The notes: a model not told the origin generated them from the letters alone. A stretch of 53,992 nt of DNA from Burkholderiales bacterium (GCA_016196925.1 JACPWS010000045.1:1-53992); one strand, 5' to 3'; numbered from the stretch's first letter, positions 43,393-51,320 are shown. Program-made: numbers and translations.

Positions 43393-43928
43393 TCACGCTC
43401 CTAAACTGCTAAAGGTTTTTTGACGATCGCTGTCGTTCATGGCTTTGTTGATCTTATTGACTTCCTCGCACCAGCGCCGCCGCTCAGCATGCTCCATGGC
43501 CAAGATATCTCCGTACGGCCAGTGAAAGTGATAGGCAAGAAAAGCTATCTCCGCATAGAGCTGGTCAGGAACTGCGGGGAGTCGGGCTTTCCCGGAGCGC
43601 CTTGTGCCTCCATAGGCAGGACATTGTCGTCGTTGTCGATCTGGTTGATCTTGTTGTATAAATCCTGCAGATAAGAAAAATCCGCGGAAAATAAATCTTC
43701 CACCAGCTTGGTGTTGATCATGTCCAGACTGCCGAGACGGACGATGACGCGCGACAAAACGATGATGCTCAAATACGCCGGATTGGCTTGTACCCGATGG
43801 TCTTTCAAAGGCAAAATTTCATCGCCTGCGGTCGCCAGCCGCATTACGCCGTTGCGGTGCAAATTGCCGTCCCCATCGCGATAACCAAGCGGCAAGATAA
43901 ATTCGACTTCTGTGCTGATAACGCTCAT
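43393..43928 (-). CDS. Tail-assembly chaperone GT fusion made by -1 frameshift (Afp6/DUF6760-like C-part)
   Basis: The downstream part reads ARLPAVPDQLYAEIAFLAYH and continues FHWPYGDILAMEHAERRRWC to a stop at 43393, matching small eCIS proteins of the Afp6/DUF6760 type. This frame has no ATG, GTG or TTG between its upstream overlap and that domain. It is in the -1 frame relative to the 127-residue G-like gene, and a G GGA AAG heptamer lies in the overlap (43593-43587). A -1 slip after codon 114 would give about 178 residues, like lambda gpGT. The alternative is an unusual start codon or independent initiation. Confidence 0.75.
43545..43928 (-). CDS. Tail-assembly chaperone G-like protein (zero-frame product)
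   Basis: A 127-residue protein: EVEFILPLGYRDGDGNLHRN, GVMRLATAGDEILPLKDHRV, NPAYLSIIVLSRVIVRLG, then a helical end LVEDLFSADFSYLQDLYNKI. It resembles phage tail-assembly chaperones placed between tube and tape measure. AAGGAG precedes the ATG. Residues 112-114 (P-G-K) are encoded across the slippery heptamer; without slippage translation continues 13 codons to TAG at 43545. Confidence 0.82.
   Translation of the reverse strand: MSVISTEVEFILPLGYRDGDGNLHRNGVMRLATAGDEILPLKDHRVQANPAYLSIIVLSRVIVRLGSLDMINTKLVEDLFSADFSYLQDLYNKINQIDNDDNVLPMEAQGAPGKPDSPQFLTSSMRR
43587..43593 (-). promoter_or_regulatory. Slippery heptamer GGGAAAG for -1 ribosomal frameshifting
   Basis: Read on the - strand in the zero frame the codons are CCG GGA AAG, giving G GGA AAG, the X-XXY-YYZ form. 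This is the same heptamer used by phage lambda genes G and T. It lies where the G frame overlaps the start-less T frame. Confidence 0.78.
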
Positions 43929-43941
43929 GCCCTGCTCCTTA

Positions 43942-44388
43942 TCAAGATACCCGTGTCATGTATTCCATCGTCAATTCGAAAGTCTCCACCATCACATCGC
44001 TGCTTGCGGCGTTCATTCCTGTGCTTTCATATTTACTGGCCCAGGCATTGATGATGTTCCAGCGCGCCTTGTCCGCGCCGCCTGCGTCCATCAAGATAAG
44101 CGACACGTTTTTTTGCGCACCGGCCGCACCCGATCCTTGCGACGAAACCAGTTGATACCAGTTATATAAATCCATGGAATCGGTCAGGCCTTTTTTCAGA
44201 CTCAGCTTGCCGTAACTGGTCAGGCCGGAAAACGAACGCTTGTACACCGGGTCAGTGCCTTCCCTGTATTCCACGGTTTCAACCGTGCTGTCTGGCACCG
44301 TCGCTTCGGAAAATGCGGCCACCTGGATGCCCGCTATTTCCACCCTGAACCGGAACCCACGATAAGGATCAGTTAATTGTGTTGCCAT
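43942..44388 (-). CDS. Inner tube protein 1 (Afp1-like)
   Basis: A 148-residue gp19-fold tube protein: DPYRGFRFRVEIAGIQVAAF, the VEYREGTDPVYKRSFSGLTS loop, LSLKKGLTDSMDLYNWYQ and VETFELTMEYMTRV. It is the main Hcp-like tube subunit. GGAG precedes the ATG. It follows the sheath gene, as in Afp/PVC. Confidence 0.92.
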   Translation of the reverse strand: MATQLTDPYRGFRFRVEIAGIQVAAFSEATVPDSTVETVEYREGTDPVYKRSFSGLTSYGKLSLKKGLTDSMDLYNWYQLVSSQGSGAAGAQKNVSLILMDAGGADKARWNIINAWASKYESTGMNAASSDVMVETFELTMEYMTRVS

Positions 44389-44443
44389 TTTTTTCTCCGC
44401 AATCTGTCACTTCATTTGAGCAAAATTGATGCGTCCGCGTCGA

Positions 44444-46108
44444 TCACCCGCCAGAATCCGGCGCGTTGGTTTTCTGCGTCATACGAATAATGACAAACTC
44501 GGCGGGGTAAACAGCCGCCAAACCTATATCGATATACAACTGCCCCAGCATCCTGGTTTCAAGCGGATTATTCGAGGCGTCACACGTAACGAAGAACGCT
44601 TCCGCAGCCGTTGCGCCGAACAGCCCGCCCTGTTGCCACAAGGTGGTTAGAAAAGCGCTGATGTCGCGCGTCACCGACGACCACAGTTGCTGGTCGTTCG
44701 GTTCAAACACGACCCATTGCAAACTCTGCTTCAGGCTTTGTTCCACATAGATAAACAGGCGGCGCACGCTGATGTAAGTCCACTCGGTGTTCAGTGCGAG
44801 CGTGCGCGCTCCCCAGATCACGTTACCGTAATTGATGAAATTTCTGATCGCGTTAATCCCCTCAGGATTCAGCAGATCCTGATCGGCATCGGTCAGCGAC
44901 TGGTCAAGCAATACCGCCGTCATCAATGCCCCGTCATTGACCCCGGCCGGCGATTTATACACGCCGACATTGGTGTCGGTATAAGCGTAGCGCCCCAGCA
45001 CGGGGCCGGATGGAGGAATCGGGACATTCGCGCCGGCAATCGGATTGTAGATATATACCCACGGGTAATAGATCGCGCCGAAATCGGAATTGAGCGCATT
45101 CGGATTGCCGCTGGGAGCCGTTCCTTGCCCGGACTTAAAAGACAATATGCCTTGCACGTCCAGACCGAAAGGCGGATCGATCACATAAAACAGGCTGCGC
45201 ATCGTTTCGCAAAACAGGAGCCCGGAATTGATCAGGGTGCCTTGTTGTTCGAGCGAAGGCTTTCCACTTTTATCGGTGGCGGTCACAATGTCCGGCACCG
45301 ACAACAAACTCAGTTCCTGCACCTTGGCCAGCAGATTGGTCGCCGTATAAAAATCGATATTCGGTGCGGTTCCTCCGGTAAACGGCGTCGGGCCGCTATT
45401 GGGAGGCCGCGCCGCCGGCGTCGCCGATGCAGTGGCATTGGTAGGTACGCGTACGAACATGGAATTGCTGTTCAGCTTGGCCGCCAGCGCGCTCGGTTGC
45501 CCCGCAGCATTGGTCATGCTGTTGGCGGTAAAGCCGTTGAACTGTTCCAAGACGTAATACGACTTGCTGTTAAAGGTCTGCGGGCTCAGATTGTTTTGCA
45601 GAACATACTCTTGTAGCAGCTGATTCGGCATCGTTGTTTTGACCGGTGCGGAAGCGGTGCCGATCACGCTCGCATCCACCAAAATACTGACGTTGAATAC
45701 CGGTGTCGTCGGTGCCGGCGTGACCGTAGGATCGGTCGCGCTGCCATTGCTTATCATCAGATTCAACACGTTGCCCCAAGTACCTGGGCTGACCGCATTT
45801 ACCACCAGCGAAGGTGCCTTGCCTGTCGAGGCGGCTTTAGCATTGGCCGTATCGGCGGCGCGCACCACATAACAGGCAGTACCGCCTTCGTTAAAAAATT
45901 CATAGACCGACCACGACACCATCGCATACCAGGCCAAGCCCCCAAACTGTCGCTGGTAGGCATTCCAACTGGTAATCAGGGTCGGTTGCAAGAAAGGGCC
46001 GCTTTCGGTCACGCCGACAAATGCGGGGGTTGAAGTGGAAGCGCCTTGAATACTGCGGGTGCTAGGCACTTCCTGAATATAAATACCAGGATGAGTATAG
46101 GTAGCCAA
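44444..46108 (-). CDS. Contractile sheath protein
   Basis: A 554-residue sheath protein. The N-terminus YTHPGIYIQEVPSTRSIQGA is the sheath signature (P-G-V/I-Y-x-x-E), with FVGVTESGPF next; the C-terminal domain has NFINYGNVIWGARTLA, YISVRRLFIYVEQSLK and QLYIDIGLAAVYPAEFVI. It is the only sheath gene in the locus; Afp has three. The start codon is TTG at 46108, with AAGGA nine bases upstream, which is unusual for such an abundant protein. Confidence 0.93.
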   Translation of the reverse strand: MATYTHPGIYIQEVPSTRSIQGASTSTPAFVGVTESGPFLQPTLITSWNAYQRQFGGLAWYAMVSWSVYEFFNEGGTACYVVRAADTANAKAASTGKAPSLVVNAVSPGTWGNVLNLMISNGSATDPTVTPAPTTPVFNVSILVDASVIGTASAPVKTTMPNQLLQEYVLQNNLSPQTFNSKSYYVLEQFNGFTANSMTNAAGQPSALAAKLNSNSMFVRVPTNATASATPAARPPNSGPTPFTGGTAPNIDFYTATNLLAKVQELSLLSVPDIVTATDKSGKPSLEQQGTLINSGLLFCETMRSLFYVIDPPFGLDVQGILSFKSGQGTAPSGNPNALNSDFGAIYYPWVYIYNPIAGANVPIPPSGPVLGRYAYTDTNVGVYKSPAGVNDGALMTAVLLDQSLTDADQDLLNPEGINAIRNFINYGNVIWGARTLALNTEWTYISVRRLFIYVEQSLKQSLQWVVFEPNDQQLWSSVTRDISAFLTTLWQQGGLFGATAAEAFFVTCDASNNPLETRMLGQLYIDIGLAAVYPAEFVIIRMTQKTNAPDSGG

Positions 46109-46128
46109 GATAATTCTTTCCTTATCGA

Positions 46129-46713
46129 TTAATGCATTTCAATGTCGACACACTGCCTGGTTCCGGACTTCATTTTTATTTGCTTCTGCACGCTCGTCAT
46201 TCCATTTTTTTTAAAGCTGAGATCGACCGCGGTCTCTGGCGCCAACCGGCCGGACAGCACCAGTGCATAGCTACCGTCGTAGCGCCCCCGATCGAACGAA
46301 CGGGCGTTTTGATTTTTCACTTTAGCCCTGGCGGTTTGATAAGTAGCCGTCACATCTACATCGGATAGTGCTTGCCGCTGTGCGCCGCTTTGCACGATGT
46401 GGCCAAAAATCAACGTCGTCCCCACCGGATAGGCATAGAGAGGGCTCGGCGTCAGGAGGCAAGTCAAAATGGAAGCGGCTAAGGGCTCACGTAGCGGCAC
46501 TTGCAATTGCATGCTCTGATCGAAATAAACATGATCCGCGCATAAAATTTCTAATTGATAAGTCCCATCGTCCAGGTCACTGAATGCGTAAAAAGCCGAG
46601 GCTTTGGATAAGGGAAAGTACGGCCTGCCATTCAACCTGAAACTGACCTCAGCAGCGACTGCCGGTTGCAAGCTGAAGCCGTCGATCAACTGGATTACCG
46701 CGCTGAGCTTCAT
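46129..46713 (-). CDS. Ig-like/carboxypeptidase-regulatory-like beta protein
   Basis: A 194-residue protein with two beta-sandwich modules: LIDGFSLQPAVAAEVSFRLN with FSDLDDGTYQLEI, then LSDVDVTATYQTAR with FDRGRYDGSYALVLSG. It lies between the DUF4255 cap (4-bp overlap) and the sheath. Such modules often decorate particle surfaces. Exact role unknown. Confidence 0.65.
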   Translation of the reverse strand: MKLSAVIQLIDGFSLQPAVAAEVSFRLNGRPYFPLSKASAFYAFSDLDDGTYQLEILCADHVYFDQSMQLQVPLREPLAASILTCLLTPSPLYAYPVGTTLIFGHIVQSGAQRQALSDVDVTATYQTARAKVKNQNARSFDRGRYDGSYALVLSGRLAPETAVDLSFKKNGMTSVQKQIKMKSGTRQCVDIEMH

Positions 46714-47369
46714 ACACGTCCCTTCTGCATAGGCGGCGCGGGCTGCTCGATATCGCCGGGCGCCCGCGGTACGGCGCTCAAGTCCCCTTGAACTACCATA
46801 TTACTTTGCCACTGATCGCCGGACGGAATTCGCACCGGCGACAAAGAATATAGTTTGGTCAGTTTGTACGCTTTGTTCGGAAACCCTGACCAGATATTGT
46901 GCAAACGTTCGAAGGAACTGAAATCGGGAATGATGGGAATGAATCTGTTCCCGCTTTTTTTCAATACCGGATGCAAACATTCGCCGGATAACTCTGGAAT
47001 GTCGTGAAACAACCTCACCAGTTTTTCCACCAGCACCAGTTCCAGTTCAGCCGACCTGGCATACGGCACCATCATATAAAGCAGATCCGCCACCAGGGGC
47101 GGCCCCTCCACCATCAACGAATTCGGCGCCCCGTCCGCCCCTGCCTGCCGGGTCAGCACCGGCGGCAAGTTGCGTAAATACGGATTAATTTCAAGCTGGT
47201 ACAAATATAGCGAAAGCTTGGTTTCTCCCTGACTGTCGATCTCGGCCGGAGATTCGAATACCACCGCCGACTCCGGACGCAACTCCGCGATATGTTCGCG
47301 TATCAAGGCCCGCAGAGATTCGCTCACGCAGCGCAGCACCTGACCTGTATCGACGCTATCCTGGCTCAT
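46710..47369 (-). CDS. DUF4255 tail terminator/cap protein (Afp16-like)
   Basis: A 219-residue protein with the DUF4255 pattern: an N-terminal helix (VLRCVSESLRALIREHI), FESPAEIDSQGETKLSLYLY, the NPYLRN strand, PLVADLLYMMVPYA and FHDIPELSG. Afp16/Pvc16 proteins cap the tube and sheath. It overlaps the Ig-like gene by four bases. Confidence 0.88.
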   Translation of the reverse strand: MSQDSVDTGQVLRCVSESLRALIREHIAELRPESAVVFESPAEIDSQGETKLSLYLYQLEINPYLRNLPPVLTRQAGADGAPNSLMVEGPPLVADLLYMMVPYARSAELELVLVEKLVRLFHDIPELSGECLHPVLKKSGNRFIPIIPDFSSFERLHNIWSGFPNKAYKLTKLYSLSPVRIPSGDQWQSNMVVQGDLSAVPRAPGDIEQPAPPMQKGRV

Positions 47370-47371
47370 GT

Positions 47372-48175
47372 TCAGAGTGTAAAAACGGTGTAGGTCTGGC
47401 TTACCAGTTGCGGCTGGCGATTTCCGACATGCGCATACATGCTGACGTTGCTATCGCAACTTGCTTTGAGATAGAGGTAAGGCAAATCCACCGGCTCCCA
47501 GGTAATATAAGTCGCCATGACAAAATCCATGGCCGCGCTGGCATTGGCGTTTTGCGCGATTTCAAATACCAGATGGCTGTTAGCGTAAGACATGCTAGCC
47601 AAAGGCACCGTCCCATTGGCGCTGGTCAGCATGATGCCGCTCGATTCTGAAAATGCAGGACCTAAGCACCAGTTGACCAGACCCAGGCCCTTCTTGGTGG
47701 AAAGTTCCATGCTGATCTTGTTGCCGGGAGCGGCGCCGAAAACCGAGACCAGTACGCCGCGGAAGCGGCTTTCCGGGCCGCGCAATACCGCGCTGATCCG
47801 CCCGTTGCGCCACTCCACGGCACGCTGAGACCCCAAATAGACCATCACATTGGCTTCGTTATTGAGCGTGCAGTAACCCTGCAAATAATCGACTCCGCTG
47901 GTCACGCGCAGGTATAAAGTCAAGGTGAATGAACTGAGCGAAGAATTGTCGCTCGCGGTACGAATTGCCAGCATACCGTCGGTAAATGCAATTTTCTGTA
48001 TGCAGGATTGCGGCTGGTTATTGTTATTGTCGAAAGCCAAAGTAAAACCCATGCTGTCACCCGACCTCGCGCCCAAAGACCAGCTTACGCCTGCCGTCGT
48101 AAACGTAAAGTTAATGTTGGAATTCGTCGCAACATTATTGAATCTCAGCACTACCGGCAATAGCTCTCGGATCAT
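47372..48175 (-). CDS. Unknown beta-rich protein of the eCIS operon
   Basis: A 267-residue Ser/Asn/Thr-rich beta protein without a signal peptide (INFTFTTAGVSWSLGARSGD, SSFTLTLYLRVTSGVDYL, DFVMATYITWEPVDLPYLYL). It ends two bases before the DUF4255 gene. The pattern SWSLGARSGD-hydrophobic loosely recalls the TWSSGDPLS segment of the first gene of the operon. No family recognised. Confidence 0.62.
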   Translation of the reverse strand: MIRELLPVVLRFNNVATNSNINFTFTTAGVSWSLGARSGDSMGFTLAFDNNNNQPQSCIQKIAFTDGMLAIRTASDNSSLSSFTLTLYLRVTSGVDYLQGYCTLNNEANVMVYLGSQRAVEWRNGRISAVLRGPESRFRGVLVSVFGAAPGNKISMELSTKKGLGLVNWCLGPAFSESSGIMLTSANGTVPLASMSYANSHLVFEIAQNANASAAMDFVMATYITWEPVDLPYLYLKASCDSNVSMYAHVGNRQPQLVSQTYTVFTL

Positions 48176-48250
48176 ACAAAAACCCTTGTCGTTTTATGAG
48201 GTTCGCATGCGCCAAAGAAAAGGCGAATCTCGCTCTCTCAGGCTTCGATT

Positions 48251-49003
48251 TCACCCAAGATCAACCGCAAAAGAACTTAAACCTATCAGGTTGCTGCGGT
48301 CGCAGCGCGACTGCATGGTGACGCTGGCGCCGGGCGGCAAATCGACCCGCCCTTGCAACTGCTGTTGATTCGTACGCACATACAAGCCGATATTAATTTC
48401 ACTGCAGTCTTGATATGTTTCCAAAAACATCTCACGCGCATTAATCAGAAAATTGCGCAGATAAAGCGCAGGAGCGGTGCTGGTCGCAAAACTCAGACCT
48501 ATCATGCCGCTGGTTTTATCGCCTTCACTCCAGATCGCATTCTGATCCGGCCGTATCGATAAAAACGCTTTGCTGTTCGCGCGCAGATTGTAAAAAGTAA
48601 TATTGAACTGCTTAAAAGAATCAACTTCATTGAAACATTGCTCGTTAATTCCATGCAGCGCATTGGCCAGTACATGCGAATCGAGGTGCCGGCGTTCATC
48701 GGCCGTCAATTCGCCGGCCTCTTTCTTGACTTGCGCCATCAGCGCCGCCGCTTGTTGCAAGCGTAACGCCGTATGATTTTTTTCCAGCTCATGCGCAAGC
48801 ACGGACGGCATTACCGGCGGCAACTGCGCGGGGAGCGGGTCCGGCAAAGTCGGAGCGCCAAGCGCTACATCTGAAGCGGGCGCAGAGAGTACTGGTTCGG
48901 AAGCGCTTTCCGCCGCAGCTGCGTCTTCAACGGCGCCGGCACGATGAACTTCGCCTTTATCCGGCATGATTTTCGATACGCCGTTTTTTTTATTAGCGCC
49001 CAT
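48251..49003 (-). CDS. Unknown protein with Pro/Ala-rich N-terminus
   Basis: A 250-residue protein: a disordered Ala/Pro/Ser-rich N-terminus (about 1-70), a helix (HTALRLQQAAALMAQVKKEA), then a beta-rich domain (FKQFNITFYNLRANSKAFLS, INIGLYVRTNQQQLQGRVDL). I recognise no family. It lies in the block of small beta-rich genes that opens the eCIS operon. Confidence 0.62.
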   Translation of the reverse strand: MGANKKNGVSKIMPDKGEVHRAGAVEDAAAAESASEPVLSAPASDVALGAPTLPDPLPAQLPPVMPSVLAHELEKNHTALRLQQAAALMAQVKKEAGELTADERRHLDSHVLANALHGINEQCFNEVDSFKQFNITFYNLRANSKAFLSIRPDQNAIWSEGDKTSGMIGLSFATSTAPALYLRNFLINAREMFLETYQDCSEINIGLYVRTNQQQLQGRVDLPPGASVTMQSRCDRSNLIGLSSFAVDLG

Positions 49004-49012
49004 GAGCAGATA

Positions 49013-49393
49013 TCAGCTGGAAAAGTAGATAGTGTTATTTCCCAGCGAAAGCGAACCCTCACTGGTGGTGCCGAGAATCTGGTACGACGCGCCGACCACG
49101 ACATCGGTGTAACCGAGATTGACCGTCATTGCGGTGGCAGTCGTGCTTAGCACAGCCACTGCCTGCAATGCCTGTTTGCTAGCGGATGGATTGCCAGCTG
49201 CTTTCAGGCTCAGCGTCGTGCTGCCTACGTTGAAATAGGCAAGCGGCGGCGTCGAAATAGTGCCGTACGGCTGAATTTGCAGCATGCCATCTGCGAGCGA
49301 AAACGTCGTCTTTCCGTCAGTAATATTCAGCGTCGCATTCAATGGCAAAGTACTGTTGCCGACCACAAATTGAAACGCAATCGTATATTCCAC
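49013..49393 (-). CDS. Small beta-rich protein
   Basis: A 126-residue protein starting at GTG 49393, which has a perfect AGGAGG five bases upstream; a longer frame lacks this. It is beta-rich (YTIAFQFVVGNSTLPLNATL, ITDGKTTFSLADGMLQI, SLSLGNNTIYF). The terminator-like hairpin at 49415-49450 lies only 22 bases before its start. Confidence 0.65.
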   Translation of the reverse strand: MEYTIAFQFVVGNSTLPLNATLNITDGKTTFSLADGMLQIQPYGTISTPPLAYFNVGSTTLSLKAAGNPSASKQALQAVAVLSTTATAMTVNLGYTDVVVGASYQILGTTSEGSLSLGNNTIYFSS

Positions 49394-49414
49394 AATAGCC
49401 TCCTGTCGACCGCC

Positions 49415-49450
49415 AAAAAAGAAGAGAATCTCCGCGCAGCGCGGAGATTC
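49415..49450 (-). terminator. Strong rho-independent terminator/attenuator inside the eCIS leader
   Basis: GAATCTCCGCGC and GCGCGGAGATTC pair across one base (in practice 10-11 bp with a small loop). On the - strand TCTTCTTTTTT follows. It lies between the first gene (ending 49656) and the second (start 49393), so any transcript of the second gene must cross it. Confidence 0.85.
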
Positions 49451-49503
49451 ACCCGCTAACGCACGCTGACCAGACGCAAACCCGGCATCAGATTTCAAGC
49501 GAT

Positions 49504-49590
49504 GCCGGAACCGCTTTTGTTCCGGCTAAAAATCATAATTAAGTTCAGGCTATGCTGTTTGCGATTTTTCGAGGAGTCCAGGCATAGCCT
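49504..49590. repeat. Two inverted repeats in the gap after the first eCIS-side gene
   Basis: GCCGGAAC/GTTCCGGC (49504-49511 and 49519-49526) and AGGCTATGC/GCATAGCCT (49547-49555 and 49582-49590). With the terminator hairpin just downstream they make a structured 160-base untranslated segment. Confidence 0.65.
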
Positions 49591-49655
49591 CAGGCTTGCG
49601 CATTGGTTTTAAAAATCAGGCATACACCCAGCGTAGTTACTGCGTTACCAAAAAT

Positions 49656-50054
49656 TTACTGCGGCCAAGGAATGCCGATAGGAGTCTGGCTGAGTATGAC
49701 TTGCTGCTGTCCAGGGAACTGGAAGGTAACCTGGACGCCTGGATCGCTGTCGGAGCAGATCGACAGGAATTGCGGACTGACTGCGGTTGCTAACGATGTG
49801 TTTACTGTGAAACTCAAGGTGCTGGTGGAACCACCGCTGACAGTGTTGACCGAGATGGTGGAACCGTTGACGCTGAACATGCTGACAGGTACGGCAACGC
49901 CGCCGTCCGAGCTTAGCGAGATACCGGTACCTCTGGATAATGGATCACCTGAACTCCAGGTGATGTCCGATCCCGATAGCACCACGGATATTTTTTGACC
50001 TGGGAGGGCGTTGGTGACTCTGACTGTTCCCGTTACATACTGATAGCTGCTCAT
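49656..50054 (-). CDS. First gene downstream of the las-type box: secreted-looking beta protein without signal
   Basis: A 132-residue Ser/Thr/Val-rich beta protein (VTGTVRVTNALPGQKISVVL, GISLSSDGGVAVPVSMFSVN). The start at 50054 (MSSYQYV) has GGAG eight bases upstream; the longer frame is not needed. No signal peptide or family recognised. Its position right after a quorum-sensing-type promoter and before a terminator suggests high, separate expression. Confidence 0.65.
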   Translation of the reverse strand: MSSYQYVTGTVRVTNALPGQKISVVLSGSDITWSSGDPLSRGTGISLSSDGGVAVPVSMFSVNGSTISVNTVSGGSTSTLSFTVNTSLATAVSPQFLSICSDSDPGVQVTFQFPGQQQVILSQTPIGIPWPQ

Positions 50055-50141
50055 AATGTCATCTCCATAAATTGAAAACTCATCGAAACAAACTGATCTG
50101 GCGCCCCATTTATTGCACTGGCAATACGGATACGCTGATGC

Positions 50142-50186
50142 ATTACACCTGAGGTTTTTTCTCAAGGTAACTAGCATAGTTACTAG
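50142..50186 (-). promoter_or_regulatory. Putative quorum-controlled promoter of the eCIS-side operon
   Basis: GTAACTA-GCA-TAGTTAC (50167-50183) is a perfect 7-3-7 dyad. The overlapping CTAGTAACTATGCTAG (50186-50171, - strand) matches the luxI box at 11 of 16 positions. TGTAAT (50147-50142) lies about 31 bases from the centre of the box, the spacing usual for LuxR-activated promoters. All functional meaning is inferred. Confidence 0.5.
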
Positions 50187-50243
50187 TATCCCTGCTTCAG
50201 TCCTGGTGTTAATTCAGAACCAGTTCAGCCGTGATAATTTTCC

Positions 50244-50858
50244 TTACAGCGCTTCCTTGACGGTAAATGCACTCAGGCTCTTATCGCAGGACGAAGACAG
50301 CTTACGAAACGAAGCGTCGATATCGACATATAAGGCGACCGCATTCTCTACGCCTATGACCATAGGCGGACCGAACCGCTTGATGACAACGCCGGCCCGG
50401 CGCAGCATGCGCTCGATCGCCGTGGTGGTGACGGTCACGTATTGCTCGATGCCGACACGATGACCATAGGCAATAATTTCGCCTATCGATTGCATGGCGA
50501 TATGGGAAAACCCAAACACCTGCTCCCCTCCGGTTTCAATCGCAAACCGGCTTAACTCCCATATTTTCGGATCTTCAGGCGGACAAGTTCCGTGCAACAG
50601 TTGGGGGAAAGTGTCCTTCAGCATGTAGGGTCCGTCTGTCGGCAACAAACGCCAGCAACCGCACAGTATTCCTCCGGGCGCACGCATCATCATGTAATAC
50701 GGGTCGATGGCGTCGTAGCCGTCTATCTCCATACCGCTGAGAATGGGGACATCCCAACCCATGCGGTCGCGGAAAACCTTGGCCCGCAATTTATGCATAT
50801 CCCAAAGGTCCACATTCTTAAAATCACGCCTGGTAGCGATCTCGATAGTTAAAGACAT
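50244..50858 (-). CDS. luxI: LuxI-type acyl-homoserine lactone synthase
   Basis: A 204-residue autoinducer synthase that makes an acyl-homoserine lactone from SAM and acyl-carrier protein. All conserved residues are present: Arg25, Phe29 and Trp35 (RAKVFRDRMGW), Glu44, Asp46 and Asp49 (EIDGYD), Arg70 (CWRLL), Glu101 and Arg104 (ELSRF). The acyl chain cannot be predicted. It is transcribed toward the eCIS genes; its promoter has a las-type box and an RsaL-type operator. Together with rsaL and luxR it makes a LasI/RsaL/LasR-like circuit. Confidence 0.95.
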   Translation of the reverse strand: MSLTIEIATRRDFKNVDLWDMHKLRAKVFRDRMGWDVPILSGMEIDGYDAIDPYYMMMRAPGGILCGCWRLLPTDGPYMLKDTFPQLLHGTCPPEDPKIWELSRFAIETGGEQVFGFSHIAMQSIGEIIAYGHRVGIEQYVTVTTTAIERMLRRAGVVIKRFGPPMVIGVENAVALYVDIDASFRKLSSSCDKSLSAFTVKEAL

Positions 50859-50894
50859 TTAAGCTCCGACAGTAGTGTAGGGGTATCCAATATT

Positions 50895-50909
50895 TATGCA
50901 TATTGCATA
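50895..50909. promoter_or_regulatory. RsaL-type operator in the luxI promoter
   Basis: TATGCATATTGCATA matches the published RsaL site (TATGNAANTTNCATA) at all but one fixed position. It lies 37 bases before the luxI start, over the expected -10 region, as needed for repression of luxI. Confidence 0.72.
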
Positions 50910-50918
50910 CATTGGTAA

Positions 50919-50934
50919 CTATCTAATTTGCTAG
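50919..50934. promoter_or_regulatory. las-type box in the luxI promoter
   Basis: CTATCTAATTTGCTAG differs by one base from the las box of the Pseudomonas aeruginosa lasI promoter as I recall it (CTATCTCATTTGCTAG). It lies 61 bases upstream of luxI and next to the RsaL-type operator, so LuxR activation and RsaL repression would compete here. Confidence 0.8.
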
Positions 50935-51023
50935 GTTTATCGTTGTATGCCCATTCAACTTAATCCCAAGCGCGCAAAAATTGTTACACTCAAACGCAGT
51001 TTAAAAACACTGCGACACTCAAC

Positions 51024-51320
51024 ATGGCGAATGATATTTTCGTAGACTCTTCCTACACCGTCTGCGTCAAAAATTTGACGACCTTGCGCAAGGTGCGCAG
51101 GGAAAATCAAACGGATTTTTGGTATAGGTTCGGCGTGACGCAATCGCGCGGCAGCCGCTTCGAAAAAAGCAACAGCATCCCCCCCACCGTCGCGATCCTG
51201 ATCGCGCTCTATCTGGGAAAAAAAATCAGCGACGCCGACTTGTTGGCGGCCGTCCATCAAAGCAACGAGCCTATGAAGCTGGAATCGACCGTGAGCTCGG
51301 TCTTAAGAGGGAACGATTAA
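51024..51320 (+). CDS. rsaL: RsaL-like repressor of autoinducer synthesis
   Basis: A 98-residue protein with an XRE/RsaL-type HTH: LRKVRRENQTDFWYRFGVTQ followed by SRGSRFEKSNSIPPTVAILI and ALYLGKKISDADL. In Pseudomonas RsaL represses lasI. Here the gene is divergent from luxI and tail-to-tail with luxR (18-bp overlap), the same order and orientation as lasR-rsaL-lasI, and a matching operator is present in the shared promoter. Confidence 0.85.
   Translation: MANDIFVDSSYTVCVKNLTTLRKVRRENQTDFWYRFGVTQSRGSRFEKSNSIPPTVAILIALYLGKKISDADLLAAVHQSNEPMKLESTVSSVLRGND

Noticed and set aside
16901..50054. Type VI secretion system
   Set aside because: No TssJ/L/M membrane complex or ClpV; the ATPase, cap and cargo match eCIS instead.
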